Shown here: piece after piece, positions 13,799 to 27,300 of the stretch | Layout of the letters: each line of letters opens with the position of its first letter | How positions within the stretch are numbered: position 1 is the first letter of the stretch | NCBI RefSeq assembly: GCF_964199755.1 | Contig: NC_133897.1 | Coordinates: 133,180,125-133,244,124, forward strand | Direction: 5' to 3' | Origin: Larus michahellis | Lineage: Eukaryota; Chordata; Aves; Charadriiformes; Laridae | DNA: 64,000 nucleotides | Translations under genes and position numbers: made by a program | The notes under the pieces: model-generated | What the model was told of the DNA's origin: nothing | The model's input: the letters and a program-made list of their open reading frames with translations, nothing else | Database searches by the model: none

Positions 13799-14972
13799 GC
13801 TGCACAGGGCCTCGGCTGCAGTTTATTGCCATGAAATGTGTGGCAACAGGGAGCTCCCGTGACTCCCTCTTCTGTACCCCATCGTGATTGCTCCTTAAGG
13901 CTGTGCAGTGTCCAATTGAGGGAACCTGACAAAGATTAAATGGGAATTTCTTTGAACCTGAGATATGGAAGCTATGGTCAGAATCTCCATACAGAGGTGT
14001 AACTGAAAGGATATTTGTTAACTGATAATAGACAAACTATTATACTATAAAATATTCAGGACAAAAAAAACACATGCAAGGAAAAAAAATGTAATTAGAA
14101 TTCAAGTAATTTTCTGCACAGATGAGATTGTATTGCAACTTCAGCAATTATAGGATGAAAACTTCAAAGCAAATTGCCCAGAATCAATGGAAGTCAAGTC
14201 CTTGTTTTTCCTTTTTTTTTTTTAACATTTTCTGCATATGTTTCAATAAAGATGTAAAATTTCTGTTTTGTCGTGGCATAATAGCCATGACAGATAATAA
14301 ATTATTTCACAGATTGAAACAAATATATTTATGAGAGGTCCTGGTGTAGTGGTTTGTGGGAGCCAGGAAAGTAGTAATTCCAATCACACGGAACCATTGA
14401 CCAATGTCTGCGGTCAGATCATTTGACCTTCTTGTTCTTCAGTCATCTTAGCTGGAAAGTGTATTAAATGCATCACCCCTGGAAAATGACAGTGTGCATT
14501 CATGCATTAATGTGTGTTTTACCGCATATAGGATATTGTACTTCTCCTCCCCCTCCAGTTTGTAGTTTCTGGTTTCCTAAAGTGTTATGCAGAATCCCGT
14601 GCAAGTGATGTTCTACATTTCCTAAACCTTTTATATCCTTGAAGTTTGAGAAATTAGAGAGTATTAGCTTTCCTCTCTTGGATTTCTAAAGACATTTCAG
14701 GCTTGTCTTTTACCTAAATCATTTTATGGCCCATTAATTGAATAGATAATGTTTCTCCGCAAAGTCTGAAGGGTCATTTAGCATTTTCAGCATGACTACA
14801 ACATGAACACAGTGTATTTTCAGCCAGAAGGTTGATTTTTTTTTTTTTTTTACAGTTTTAACAACCAACAAGTGAGCCAGCCTTTGATATCCACTGTTCT
14901 TGATAAATGTAAATCTTTCCGTTGATATTTAAGCAGAAGAAATAGGGTTTTGGTTAAAATGGCATAGCGTCT
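13799..14972. other. Intergenic DNA, no gene recognised
   Basis: AT-rich sequence with a poly-T run at about 14837-14852. No other feature. Confidence 0.6.
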
Positions 14973-16312
14973 AATAGAATCATAGAATCTTCATGGTTGG
15001 AAAGGACCTTTGAGATCATCGAGTCCAACCAAACAACCTACAATCTCTGCCACTAGAGCATGCCCTGAAGCGCCACATCTAGACGTTTCTTAAACACCTC
15101 TAGGGATGGTGACTCAACCACCTCCCTGGGCAGGCTGTTCCAGTGCCTGACCACTCTTTCAGTAAAGTAATTCTTCCTAATATCTAATCTAAACCTCCCC
15201 TGCCACAACTTCAGACCGTTTCCTCTGGTCCTGTCATTATTCACCTGGGAGAAGAGGCCAACACCCACCTCTCTACAACCTCCTTTCAGGCAGTTGTAGA
15301 GGGCAATGAGGTCTCCCCTCAGCTGCGTCTTCTCCAAGCTAAACATGCCCAGCTCCCTCAGCCTCTCCTCATACGACTTGGTCTCCAGACCCCTCACCAG
15401 CCTGGTAGCTCTCCTCTGGACACGCTCCAGTGCTTCAATGTCCCTCTTGTATAGAGGGGCCCAGAACTGAACACAGTGCTCGAGGTGAGGCCTCACCAGT
15501 GCGGAGTACAGAGGCACGATCACTTCCCTGCTCCTGCTGGCCACGCTATTCCTGATACAAGCCAGAATACTGTTGGCCTTCTTGGCCACCTGGGCACACT
15601 GCTGGCTCATGTTAAGCTGGCCGTCCACCAGCACCCCCAGGTCCTTTTCTGCCAAGCAGCTTTCCAGCCGCTCTTCCCCAAGCCTGTAGCGTTGCATGGG
15701 GTTGTTGTAACCAAAATGCAGGACCCAGCACTTGGCCTTATTAAACCGCATACAGTTGGCCTTGGCCCATCGCCAGCCTGTCCAGGTCCCTCTGTAGAGC
15801 CTTCCTACCCTCGAGCAGATCAACACTCCCACCTAGTTTGGTGTCATCTGCAAACTTACTGAGGGTGCACTCAATCCCCTCATCCAGATCAGTGATAAAG
15901 ATATTAAACAAAACCAGGCCCAAAACTGAGCCCTGAGGGACACCACTGGTGACCGGCTGCCAAGAGGATTTCACCCCATTAATCACAACTCTCTGGGCAC
16001 GGCCATCCAGCCAGTTTTTTACCCAGCGAAGAGTACACTTGTCTATGCCATGATTCGCCAGCTTCTCCAGGAGAATGCTGTGGGGGACGGTGTCAAAGGC
16101 CTTACCAAAGTCCAGATATACAATGTCCACAGCCTTCCCCGCATCCAGAAGGCGGGTCACATGGTCATAGAAAGAGATCAGGTTGGTTAAGCAGGACCTC
16201 CCTTTCCTAAACCCATGCTGGCTGTCCCTGATCCCTTGGCCGTCCTGCACTTGCAGTGAGAGCTCACTCAAGATGATCCTCTCCAGAAAGTTCTGAAAGG
16301 GCAGTGGAGGCA
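14973..16312 (-). mobile_element. CR1 LINE, 1.3 kb, 5'-truncated
   Basis: The 3' tail is on the left (GATTCTATGATTCTATTAGA-like on the minus strand), then the short 3' UTR (GGTTGGACTCGATGATCTCA), then the C-terminal half of ORF2. The 5' end stops near 16312 inside the reverse transcriptase. No convincing target-site duplication was seen. Coding sequence is well preserved compared with the other CR1 pieces here. Confidence 0.95.
15053..16312 (-). pseudogene. CR1 ORF2 remnant: reverse transcriptase, C-terminal half, frameshifted
   Basis: The first frame (from 16312 to about 15773) has reverse transcriptase motifs: [12 protein letters not shown], motif [13 protein letters not shown], motif [12 protein letters not shown] and the catalytic FADD (15854-15843). 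At about 15770-15778 the frame shifts. The second frame then runs to the natural ORF2 end (stop just before 15053) through [40 protein letters not shown] and [14 protein letters not shown]. The endonuclease domain and N-terminal reverse transcriptase are missing, so it cannot move by itself. Confidence 0.93.
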
Positions 16313-19300
16313 TGAACTGTCAGTTTTAATAGGACAGAATAAAATCCTCCAAAGGCCTAGCCACTAGCTCCCATGAAATGCAGAGCAAGGTTTCATATGC
16401 TAAGTAATAAAATATGTTTGTGTTTTTAAAGAAAAATCTAGTTATAATATACATTTCAACTCAAAATCAGTTTTGTAAACCCATTTAATCTCTGCTAAAG
16501 GGCTTTGCTAATCAACCTGTTGAAAGTGCTGCTGAAGGAATGACTGCCATTAGTGGTCTGGTGGCTCAAGTAGCCTTATTGCCTCATGTTACGCAAGGCC
16601 ACAGCAAGTCAAAAAGCTAAGTCAAACTTCTTATAATTATTGGTGGTATTCTAGACACTGGGTAGTATTCAAATTGGTCAACCTAGACTACTTTGAATCT
16701 ACTGGGCCATTATGTTGTGTAGCATGCCAAGGAAAAGTGAATATGCCCCCTCCTTGGGGTCCTTCTGCCATTGCAAAGTGGGACCCACTCCTGTAAGGTC
16801 TTGGAAATGTGTTGAGCTGCACACACCCCTTTCAGATAGACACAGATGGGAAGATAAAATCCTCTTGATTGACTAGGCGGATGGTTGTGTTTGGAGTGTG
16901 TAAGACTTCTTGGCTATTGGGGAAATAGAAGGAAAACTAGGCCTAGGGCTCCGAAAATATCTTCAGGTCTAGCATTAGACCTTTTGCTAGTAATCAGCCT
17001 TTCTAAAGTTATTGAGACTATTTACATTCTACAGTATTTCTTCTGTGGGCAATCTTTGCACCTGAGTTGGCGTAATTTGTGGTCCTTCTTTAACTTCTTA
17101 ATTTTTTAGTAGCTACTTGTGTGCAGGATATTTTTTAATGAGTTTGCACTGGGGAGGAAGACAGGGAGTTGGTCATTCTTATATAAATACCTGTAACTAG
17201 TAGTTAACAGGTACTTAAAATCTTCGTGGCCACATTCAACAACTACAGCCTAAGTATGGCATATTATAGTCCATTATATGGTTTTAAGTCATGAACACTT
17301 TGGAGTGTGTTTTGAAAGACTGTATGCTATCTTGGTGAATAGCAAGTAACTACACTTAATTTTTAGAATTAGCCCCTATTGTTGCAATTCAAGCAGCAGA
17401 GATCATAATTGTGTACTCACTTTCCTCCTCCTTATGGTACAGTTGCTCCAGTGACTATTTCTGAATTCACACTGTTTATTAAACAGATCACTTAGAGCAT
17501 GCCACTTCTATTTCAGTTCCCGCCTTATTACAAAGAAACAACAGGGTAAAACAGGGAAGAAGCATCATAACATATGTAATGTCGTTTTCTCATTCATGAG
17601 CTGCAGGTATTAACGTAGGTTTTAGATTCTCTGTGAAATGAGAATAGTAAGTCGGCAAGATATGCCGAGAAGTGTCTGAACTGCCAGAAGAAAATTCCAT
17701 AGACTTGTGATCTTGTAGAGAGAATGAGGGAACTCAAAAGAAATAATCAGCTTTTAAAGTCATCTCTGCTCATCCCTCAAGCTACTGCAGAGTCAGAAAA
17801 GAATTTAAAAAGGGCATCTCCTGCACATTTGTCTTTGAGTAGCACCAACACAAAAGGAGAATCTCAAAGGAGCATTTGTCTCACACAGTTGGAAATCTTT
17901 AGTATAGTAAAAAGACTTTGAACTGGTACAAAATACCCAGAAGACTACACATGAATTAGGGCCTTATGTGGTACTTTCTACTCTGAAAATATTACTTACG
18001 TCCCAAGGGACAGGAAAGTCTCACATTTTTGAAATATTAGTTATATGACTGCATGTGCAAATTGGAAGCTCTGCAGTTCATCTTCAAACCATGAGCTCAC
18101 CAAAAGCACAGTCTCCTCCTTGATTGTCACTCCAGCCATGAGAGAACTTAAGTAACAAGTTATAGAAGGACAGTTCAGGTTATTGTAGCCAACGACTGCC
18201 CGAGCATAACACGGGACAGATTCTTTGTGAATGGATTCTCAGCAGCCACTGGATTTCACGTAGGATTTAATGCCTGGGTGATGAAGGAACTCGACATGGC
18301 AACACAGTTAGTTAGTGCCTATGATAGTCCTTTCAGAAATGTGATTTAAACACTGTAATCATTGAGAGAACTGAAGGACTGACTATGTCTTAGATTTTTT
18401 AAACTATCAAACGGTTCAGTTTTCTTTCGAAGAATCCCCTGAGCATCTAAACAACCACTGGGCAATAAATAACAAAGACTTCATGTATAATGTAACTTCA
18501 TATAATATAATACAAGAATAAGAACTAATAAAGGTATCACAGAAATTACACAAGATGCTGCCTGCATGAGAAGGCCTGGCTTTCTGAACACGGGCTGTGG
18601 CCAAATGCCAAGCAGGTAGATACTTCCCAAGCAGAGGAACATAAAAAGTCACAGGATGAACTATTATGGTGATAGGAGGAGGGTAAAAAAAGAGCATTCA
18701 TGGACTCCTACACCTATTGTACAAGCAGTGGAAAATGCATTGCATCTTCCTTTACTTATAGTGCATGATTTGGGATAAAACTAGGATTCGGGCAGTAGAT
18801 GGAATCACAAAAGCAGCAAAAGTCACTGAACATCCAGAGACATCTTCACAGCTGTGTGCATATTTACCTCTTTCTGCTCATTGGCTGTCTATTCTAATCC
18901 TCTTCCTTTCACTCCCTCATTTTCTTTCCCTGTGCTTTGCTCCCCCCACGCCAGCCACTGTATCTAATAATGTTTGCTGCCATCCTGCAGCTCACTGTGC
19001 TGCCTCATGATTTCCATTTCCTCCTTGTGCACTTATCTCATCCATTTGCATTGAAAGGTCTCTGGGACAAGGGACACTCAAATATTGTGTTTTCCCAGCA
19101 CCTTTAGGCCAACTCTGGTTCCTGAACTGATTTATAAGGTGCTAATCTACTCACTATAAGAAGCCACAGAGTATCTTAACCGATAGTGCTTTTAAAATAG
19201 ATTATAGCCACTCACTGCTGAGTTTGAGACCAAAAAAACACAATATAGTTACTTCTTGTGACATGCATAAGGATACTTGCAATGTACCTTTCAAATGCCA

Positions 19301-19391
19301 AAATAAAACAGGCTCTTCCTCATAATTTTTTATGTGCATATCTCGATGGAATCCCATTTTTTTTTGCAATGAGCATAGAGGACCGAAGATC

Positions 19392-19429
19392 TTTTGGGGA
19401 AATATTTATATTTTGGGGAAATATTTATA
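19392..19429. repeat. Perfect 19-bp tandem duplication
   Basis: TTTTGGGGAAATATTTATA occurs twice back to back (19392-19410 and 19411-19429) with no mismatch, suggesting recent replication slippage. Confidence 0.95.
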
Positions 19430-19959
19430 TTGTGAAATGAAACTCTTCTCTGTTTCTCAGCAAGCACGTTAATAATGTGTCCGTGTGCGCTATTTTAAAA
19501 ATTAAATAGATAGATGATTTGTTAGTAATAAAGTAAGGGCTTGGAACTGAACATTAAAGGTTTTGGTGGGAGAAAAGCTTTGCGACAAGTCAAAATCAAC
19601 ATACTGAGAACCTGGGGGGAGCTTGTGGCTTCCTGGTGAACACCAAGTGAGCTTCTGGACTGGGTGGAAGCAGGTAGATCCTACTGTAAGTAGGTAGAAT
19701 TAAATTAGAGGTGAGCAGCAGATAAAACAGATGAAACAAAAGATGAGATAAGTGATTTTAAGAAGCAAACCCATTCCATTAAGAATGCAAAATAAAAAAA
19801 ATATGGGGTCAAATACATGTTCCTTTCTAAGGATAAATCTATGCTGCAATCAGAATTGTGTTTGCAGCATGCACAGACCTTTACCTTTAGACTAGCAAAG
19901 GCAGATGTTAATATCCTCGGAGTCCAGCAGGAGCCACCAAATAGCCGGAACAACACTGA

Positions 19960-20055
19960 GTTCACCATTCATTCATGACACCAGTGGTCTAAGCTAACAC
20001 AACAGTGAGATCATTGTTCATTTGTTACCCCAGTGGTCTAAGCTAACACAGTAAT
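19960..20055. repeat. Imperfect 49-bp tandem duplication
   Basis: CAGTGGTCTAAGCTAACACA is exact in both copies (starting about 19982 and 20031). The flanking bases of each unit (TTCATTCATGACAC and TTCATTTGTTACCC) are also related, so the unit is about 49 bp. Confidence 0.88.
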
Positions 20056-23000
20056 CTATAGCTAAGAGATTTGAGAAACCATGATGACATCCTAGAGACT
20101 CTTCAGGTTCCTCCGTATTGGAACTCGTGCCCCCAAAAGGAGATGAAAATTGAGAAGGAATGATGGGGAGAGCATTATGCTCAATTTATCTGAAACTGTG
20201 AATGCAGTTATACTATCATTTTCTCTGGTGGCAAAAAGGTCTTGAGAATTTCCTGGTTCTCCTCCTTTTTCACTCCTCTCACCTGCACACAATTTGCTTC
20301 ACATGCCACAGTTTAGAGCCCACTATGTTGTGCTCATGCAGCTCTGGGGTAATATGGCAAACAAAATCACCATGAGGAGGAATTCCAAAATCACACAAGG
20401 AGGGAACTTCCCAAACTGGCTTTTCCAGCACAGAAAGCAAAGTACCTATACCATATGTCTACTTTCTCCCACCAGAACTGTTGCATTTATATGAACAGGG
20501 TTTGAAATAGATCAGCTTTTCTGTTACTGTGTGAGCCAGGATAGGAAATCTTGATCCCCAAATTAAACCATTGTTGTAGATTAATTTAACTTCTATAGTC
20601 TTATTTGTGCTTATCTTAACCAAGCTAGCAAGCTCAGGCTTGCCTGTCCTATTATCCCCAACCTATGAACAGGAAAACAAACGTTTACCAGAGAACAGTG
20701 TATTCGGATAAATAAATGAAGACTTTGTGAAATGCAGTATATTAGTACCTATGGGTGCAAAATCCCACACCAGGAACTGTTTGGTTCATCAGAAAAATGT
20801 GACATAAGCAAGGTCTTTGTATGCTCTGTATACACACCCTCCCCTTTATATCTAAAATGCATTCTTATTATTTATAACTTTATTTCCATATTATTGTTCA
20901 ACCATATCTTCTAACTCCTAGAAGCTAGACTTGCATAAGCCTGTGGGATCAAAAATTTGTCTCACTGGTATTTCTATAGCTTTGATAACAAAGATTTTTT
21001 TTAAGGTATGTAAATAAGTATATTGTGTAAAGCTGGGCCGTACACAAGCTTTATGATGAAACCATTTGTGTTGTGTCCTTATTTGAATTTCCATATTTAC
21101 TTAACAAAAGGTTTCGCTGGGGCTTTTCAGTCCATATTTACATAGATCCATCAAAGATGGCATAGTTAGACGCAGGATGTAGTTGAAAGTCGACAATAGC
21201 ACAGCAGGGTTAAGGTATTGGGCTGCAGCTAAAGTGTTTTGTTAGGAAGATCTGATAAGTGCTTAGACTTTTTGCTAAAATAAAGACCCTAACAACAGTG
21301 GGAATTCAACAGGGTAATCACACTTAATGCAGACTGTTTAGAGCAATTAGAGGTGATTGGCAGTGTCTTAAAGCCCTTAAACAGAAACAACATATAAAAA
21401 GAACTGACCTCAATTGGATTTCAGCTTCATTGCCAGTTTCAGCCTAATGCATTATATCAACTGGGTTAATGCACATAGGAGTAAAGTATTTTTTATTGGT
21501 CCTGTGGCTGTAAAGTATTATTCCTGAGACTTCCTCTGTCGTGGAAATATTAAAACGCTTCATGTGATTCACAGACCTATCAGTAGACAATGTAAATAAA
21601 GTGTTTGTACTTGCCAAGGGATACACCTCTCTTGCTTGATGTCCATGAAGTATTTATCAATTAATGGATCAGGAATGCCACAGGGCAGGCAGGGAGACAG
21701 TGACAGATGATCCAATAGCAGAATGGACTCCGGAGTGTGTTTTTAATGCAAAACTGAAGTTTGCAAAGGCTCGTTTTCAAACAACCGTGGATTTGTGCCT
21801 ATACATAACACACAGAAGAGATATTTAAACTACAGTGGATGCAATACTCTGATTTAAATCTATGCAGACATACTGAAGTCACTGAAATAAGGCTGACTTT
21901 TCATTCCCCAAGGCTTTAGTTCATAGCTGTAAGTGGAACTAGCTGATGTGATGAGTCACCAGGGCAGTCACACACACCTTGGGGGCTTTGGCAGGGTATA
22001 TTTCTATCATAGTGTCTTTGGACCCAAATTTGTTAAGGCAAGACACCCACTGAAATTACGAAAAGTTGAGTAGTAGTCAGCCCTGGGTAGAAATGCTGTT
22101 TGAAATGACTAAGTCCTGCCTATCCAGCTAGAGACAGGGTATGGCCAGAAACACAAACAATCTGCCTGGAACAGTTTAAATTAGAACTCTCCTTTAGGAG
22201 GCAGTAACTTCTTAAACCACGCTGTCCTGGACACTTTTGAATCTCTAATGCTACCCAATTTTTGTCTGTGTTTTATATATTCATATTTATACAATGCTTT
22301 AGTGTTGGTATAAAGACATCTTGTATTGGTCTGACTTAATCTCTTCTCAAAAAAAATGATCTATATTAGTATATTGTTACCATTGTAGCAATATATCTGT
22401 AACTATGGGTGTTGGAGTGGTTTTGAAGAGGTGTGGGGAGGGAACAACCAGTTTGCCATGACAGTCACCCCGGCCAGTGCTTTTTGGGCTCAAGGAGGAG
22501 GGGGCAGTGCTGAAATACGCAGTTGGATATGCTGCTTTGGCAGCAGAATATACACAGTATAACTCATGTATTTCAACAACTTCAAAATAATGACCAAAGG
22601 TAATAATAATCTTCTACCAGCTTGAATGCAGAGTCGGGTGGGCATATGCCAAGAGCCCCCTTCTGGGTAAAATCTACATAAAATGAAGCTTTGCCCACAG
22701 ACTTTGCATTATGACAGATGCCAAAGAAAGATGCTGGTTTAGCTTTCTTAATCAGAGCCCTAGGTTTTATCAGTAGTCATAATAATCCCATCTACACAAG
22801 GGTGGGAATTGCCTCTGGTCAGCCACCCAACAGATAAGCTTCTGGTCTAACCCACTCACCCGTACTCCCTCTACGGCCAGTGGAGACAGAATAGGCACCT
22901 CCACAGAGATATTCCTCCCACCCCAAAAAGGTATGCAAACCAGGTGGGACAAGAGGATGTCTCCAGTGACTATCTACAAGAAGGCCATACACGTTAGTTA

Positions 23001-24204
23001 ACTCATCACAGGAATTTAGCTTTCAGTGATTAAAGTTTAGATGAATGTTTGCGCAAGGTGTCTGGCACGGCCCAGAGGTCAGTAGCATTGTGCCCATCTT
23101 CATTGAAAGGATCTGCCCTTCAGGGCTGGTGAACAACCCACCCGCGCACATCCTTCGTCCTTCCATTTCAGCTACAGACGCTGAAAAGCCCTTCTTCTGC
23201 TTTCAGATCCAGTAGGTCCGAGTTTTCTTTTGCAGTTATATCCAAACCTCCCTGCATATGTGGGTAACTCCTGAGCCATTTGCCTGTTCCACTTTGCTCT
23301 TTACTGGTCATAAGTCAGATGTCTCAAATCTCTGCTTATGCATACATTTCACCAATAACAGAGCAGGTAAATGGCATTTTGTATGGTTTCTATGTTAGCG
23401 TAAATAAAGTTCCATTAATTTACTATGCAAGAAACCAGAAAAAGTGAAATTGAAATAATCTCCCAAAGGCAAGCTCTCAAAAATCAAGAAACATGCTAAT
23501 TTTGGTTGCTTGGCTGGTAGAATAATTTTTAAGGCTTTGTGCTACACAAGAAGCTTTGCTGTAAGTTTTGTTTTCATTTTTTAAAACATAAACTGCAGGC
23601 AGAGGCTTATGGCTACTTAGAATATTAGTTAATTAAAAAAAAAAACCAACAACATTAAATTAACATCCTTTCCCTTGCCATGGGGAGTAAACTGCCAGAG
23701 GATAATGAGTTTTATTAACTCTCATAATGTCAGTGTTGATTGCATCCAAATATTGGATCCATTATTTGTCAGTCCCCAAAGAACCACCTGAGAAGCAAAT
23801 GGGTCAAGGATTAATCGATCGGTGCAAGGTTCTCTCCTTCTAGTCACGGTTTTGCTACTTTGCCATTTATATGTGCAGGATAGGGGAGACAAGGTGTTTT
23901 GAGACCAGGTTATTTCTGCACAGCATTTACCTTCCCTTTGCCTGGCTGTTTTGTCAGTGACATTACTGCAGCCTTTCAGCAGCTGCTAAATACTGTTTCA
24001 AAAAGCACTGGTCTCAAGTGGGAACTATTGAGGAACTTTCTCACAAAAGTTTTGGATTTTTTGTTCTGTTTTGTTTTTTAAACCTCATGCTGACTTCTGG
24101 AGATGGAGACATTACCTGAGAATGTACCCCCCTCCAGGAAATTCTCACCAGGAAAGGACTCTCCAGCACAGGAATTTGGAGAGACATCTCCACCCCAGAC
24201 TAGG

Positions 24205-24300
24205 GAATAGATCAGTGATTAGGACACTTGGCTGGGATGGTGAAGACCTATTCTTCCTCTGCCCCAGCTTTGTACTAGCCTTGGGCTACTACAGGAGGAA
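24205..24300 (+). mobile_element. Ancient MIR/AmnSINE-type SINE remnant
   Basis: The segment from AATAGATCAGTGATTAGGAC through TTGGCTGGGATGG, GAAGACCTATTC, CTCTGCCCCAGC and CCTTGGGCTA follows the order of the MIR core: tRNA-related head, GGGAGACCTGGGTTC, CTCTGCCAC and CCTTGGGCAA. It is heavily diverged. Identification is by recalled consensus only. Confidence 0.55.
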
Positions 24301-27300
24301 AAGAATTTTCCTGAATCTTTCCCAAGGTCTTTCCACTTTGGGTAAATAAACTGTAGCTTGCTGGGTGACAAACCCCCTGTTATTTCATAATACAGATAAA
24401 TTTATCAAACATCTGGTTGCTATTCCTGTAGCTGCGAGGCAGACTTTTCTACAAATTCCCTCTTGCCTGCACCATCACTGATATTTGTCTGGGTCCATGT
24501 TCATGGGTGAGACGGGCAAAATATTAAGAATACAAAAAGGAGGAAAAAATAAACCATTCCTGCTCCCTAAGTTGCTTCTTTGTGGGGGATCCAAGAAGCA
24601 TCGGTAGCGGCACAAAGGAAGTGGAGCACAACCAGGAATGAAGGAATGAAACTGCTGTGTTTGATAGCAGGTAGCCATCAGTTCATGTGCATTAAGTGAT
24701 CAAGTCACATCTTCATATCTCTTCTGCCCTTCTATGCCTCTTTTTAGGGGGGAAGGGGATTGGATTATGATTTCCTTTATTCTTTTAAAAATACTTGGTT
24801 CCACCTCACTGAGGATAAGAAGGCTGGGAAGAAATATTGCTTAGCAATTTTCCAGACAAGAAATTCTGGGGGATTTTGTCCCGTCTTTATTAGAGACAGC
24901 CCTGAGCTGGAAAGCAAAGGAGCAAATCCCAGTGAAGATCCCATTGGTTTAGCGTCAAGATATTTTCTAACCTGTTGTCCTCATTTGAGAGGTAACACTG
25001 CGAACTCTAAACTCTGCAAACTCTAAAAATGTCACAAATTTAGAGGAAGCAGGTAAAAGCAACTGCTTCTGCCGTGTGTTTCTGTCAGCTGTGGGTGAAT
25101 TTTCAGGAATTTGCCCCACTCCCCACATCAGGCCCAACCATCTCTGTTGTTTACATGTTGACTCACCCTTTGACTGGACTCTGTGGTGCGCCAGCCAGCT
25201 CTGCAGCCGGGGCATGGGGGTTCAAGGACAGTCTGTCTCACCTGTCTGAAATTAAACAGATATGCATTACTCCCTACCCCTTTAACTCTCCATAAAGTGA
25301 ATTTCATTTCTGATTTAGCTCATGTTCAAAAGAAATTTGAGAAGCAGAACTGGTTGAAGGGAGAAAAAAAAATGTTTAGGTGGTATTTTGCCATTACAAA
25401 CTCACTTACCAGTCAGCATTTCCTAGCTCTTTAACAGAAAACTGGTAAAAAAATGATGTTGAAGCAGTTGAGTCCTTTAGATATGAAGAACTGAAATGCT
25501 CAGTTTAAAAATACACTGTGATGCTAAAAATAAGCAGTGAAATGTATGCATATAAAAAATTAAAAATTATGCACAAAATCCTTCAGAATAAGTACATTTT
25601 GAGAAGCACTGGATTTTACAGCACTTTGCACTGTGTTCCAACACAATAAAAGTCACTGCAAAACCCTGGCAACAGAGCTAAACACAGGTGTTCAAGGAAT
25701 ATGTCTGTTGGTTGCACGTCTTCTCCTGCTACTAAGAACTGAACAACATGATAATAGAATTCCTGAAGTGTCTAAATGTAAACTTTTTTTGAGCTCATTT
25801 CCAAATGTCAGTTTGCCATTTCCTGAAACAGTTGTAGTTTAACGTTGTCAATACGAATGGAATATACTTTGTGCCAGCTTTGAAACTCAGCTTATTGGGT
25901 TCATACAGCTGATAAAGTAAATCCCCAAGAGCAATGGGAAGTTGTGTCCTAGCAGTGATTGGCACAAGCATTCGTGGTTCCGGTATAAGGTATCCCCCTC
26001 TTATCCATTCATTGCGGTTCCTACTCAATGGTACACTGCTTTCTCAGCTGAACTAATGCAGCTGCTTGTGGGCATATCCTCTGCACCACACTGGAAAGCT
26101 GGCCTGGTTTTCTAAAAATTAAACAGATGAAAAAATGCTTGAAAAAATACCGAAAAAGCACCCATAAACCAGCACCATGACTTATATCAGGATCAGGAAC
26201 ACTGTAGAAGGTAAGACAGAGGGGTTTAATGCAGTTGGTGTAACAAACTTTGTGCTTGCTTATTCTCAAGAGGCTTAGCAAATCTTCTACTAAGTGCAGC
26301 AAGCCAGCCTCTCCTTAAAATAGGTGATGTTGCTGGATATTAACACTCAAAGCCATCTGCAACTTGGAAAGCTGCATGTATTTTAGACCAGGCAAATCCT
26401 CCAGGGTAGCCTTGTTTTGCTAAAATGGATAGAGAAGCAGGTTAAAGGGTCTGAAGATAAATAATAAATGAGTGACAGCTCAAGACCACAATTAGGCCAA
26501 GGTTAATAAGCATCAGTTCCAAAGGATAAGGGATTTCTCTTTAGAAGTAACCACCAGATAATAAACGTGCTACTACAGACTTAATGGATAAACTCACTTG
26601 CTGTTACAGTTGATTACAAAACAGGAAAAAGGTTTTACAGAGGAAAAGCGTAAGTAAAAGTCAGATGCCTAGCTTAACCTTTGATAAAGTCAGGCAGTGG
26701 GGTTTGTTTACCTTCTTCACTGTATACTCTTCCCGTGCACCCAGCGAGTGCTATAAGCAATTACAAGACACATCTGCAAACATTTTTCTCCCTTACTTTT
26801 TCTCCCCCTTGCACTGCCTCAGCAGCAGCCTCACAACCATACCCACAGGGAAAAAAGGCCTTCTGTCACACAACGCTAATCTTCAAGAAGGGATGGATCT
26901 TCCAGGCATAACTAGCTTTGCTCTGTGTATGACTGGTACCCCTTTCTGTGGCAATTTAAAATTTGCTAACTAATAGGAACTACACTAAATTCTGTCCCAG
27001 AAGATCTTCTGGGATCTGGTAGATCTTCTCAAGGCAGCTGAAGCAACCTGAAAAAAATAACATTTCCAAAGCAAAAATGGTGAGTTAAATTAGATCTTGT
27101 TTGTTTGGTTGGTTTTTTCCCTTCCTCTCTTCTATTCTTACTGTTTATTTGATCAAACCGTACTGAGTGGCAAAACATCCTTCTGATGTGTCTGGCTCCT
27201 CCTGAGCATATTAGCTTATCTGCCTCTTAATCCCATCTTTTACAAAATCAAATGCTGTGACAAATCACAGCATCTCGTACTGTTTTAAGTTCTTCAACTC

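Larger units (their letters stand above)
16313..24204. other. Intergenic DNA, no gene recognised
   Basis: AT-rich, with short open frames of no recognised family. Contains the small tandem duplications at 19392-19429 and about 19960-20055. 21280-21470 has the look of conserved non-coding sequence (unique, AT-rich, with CAATTAG and TGATTGGC words), which I cannot test. Confidence 0.55.
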
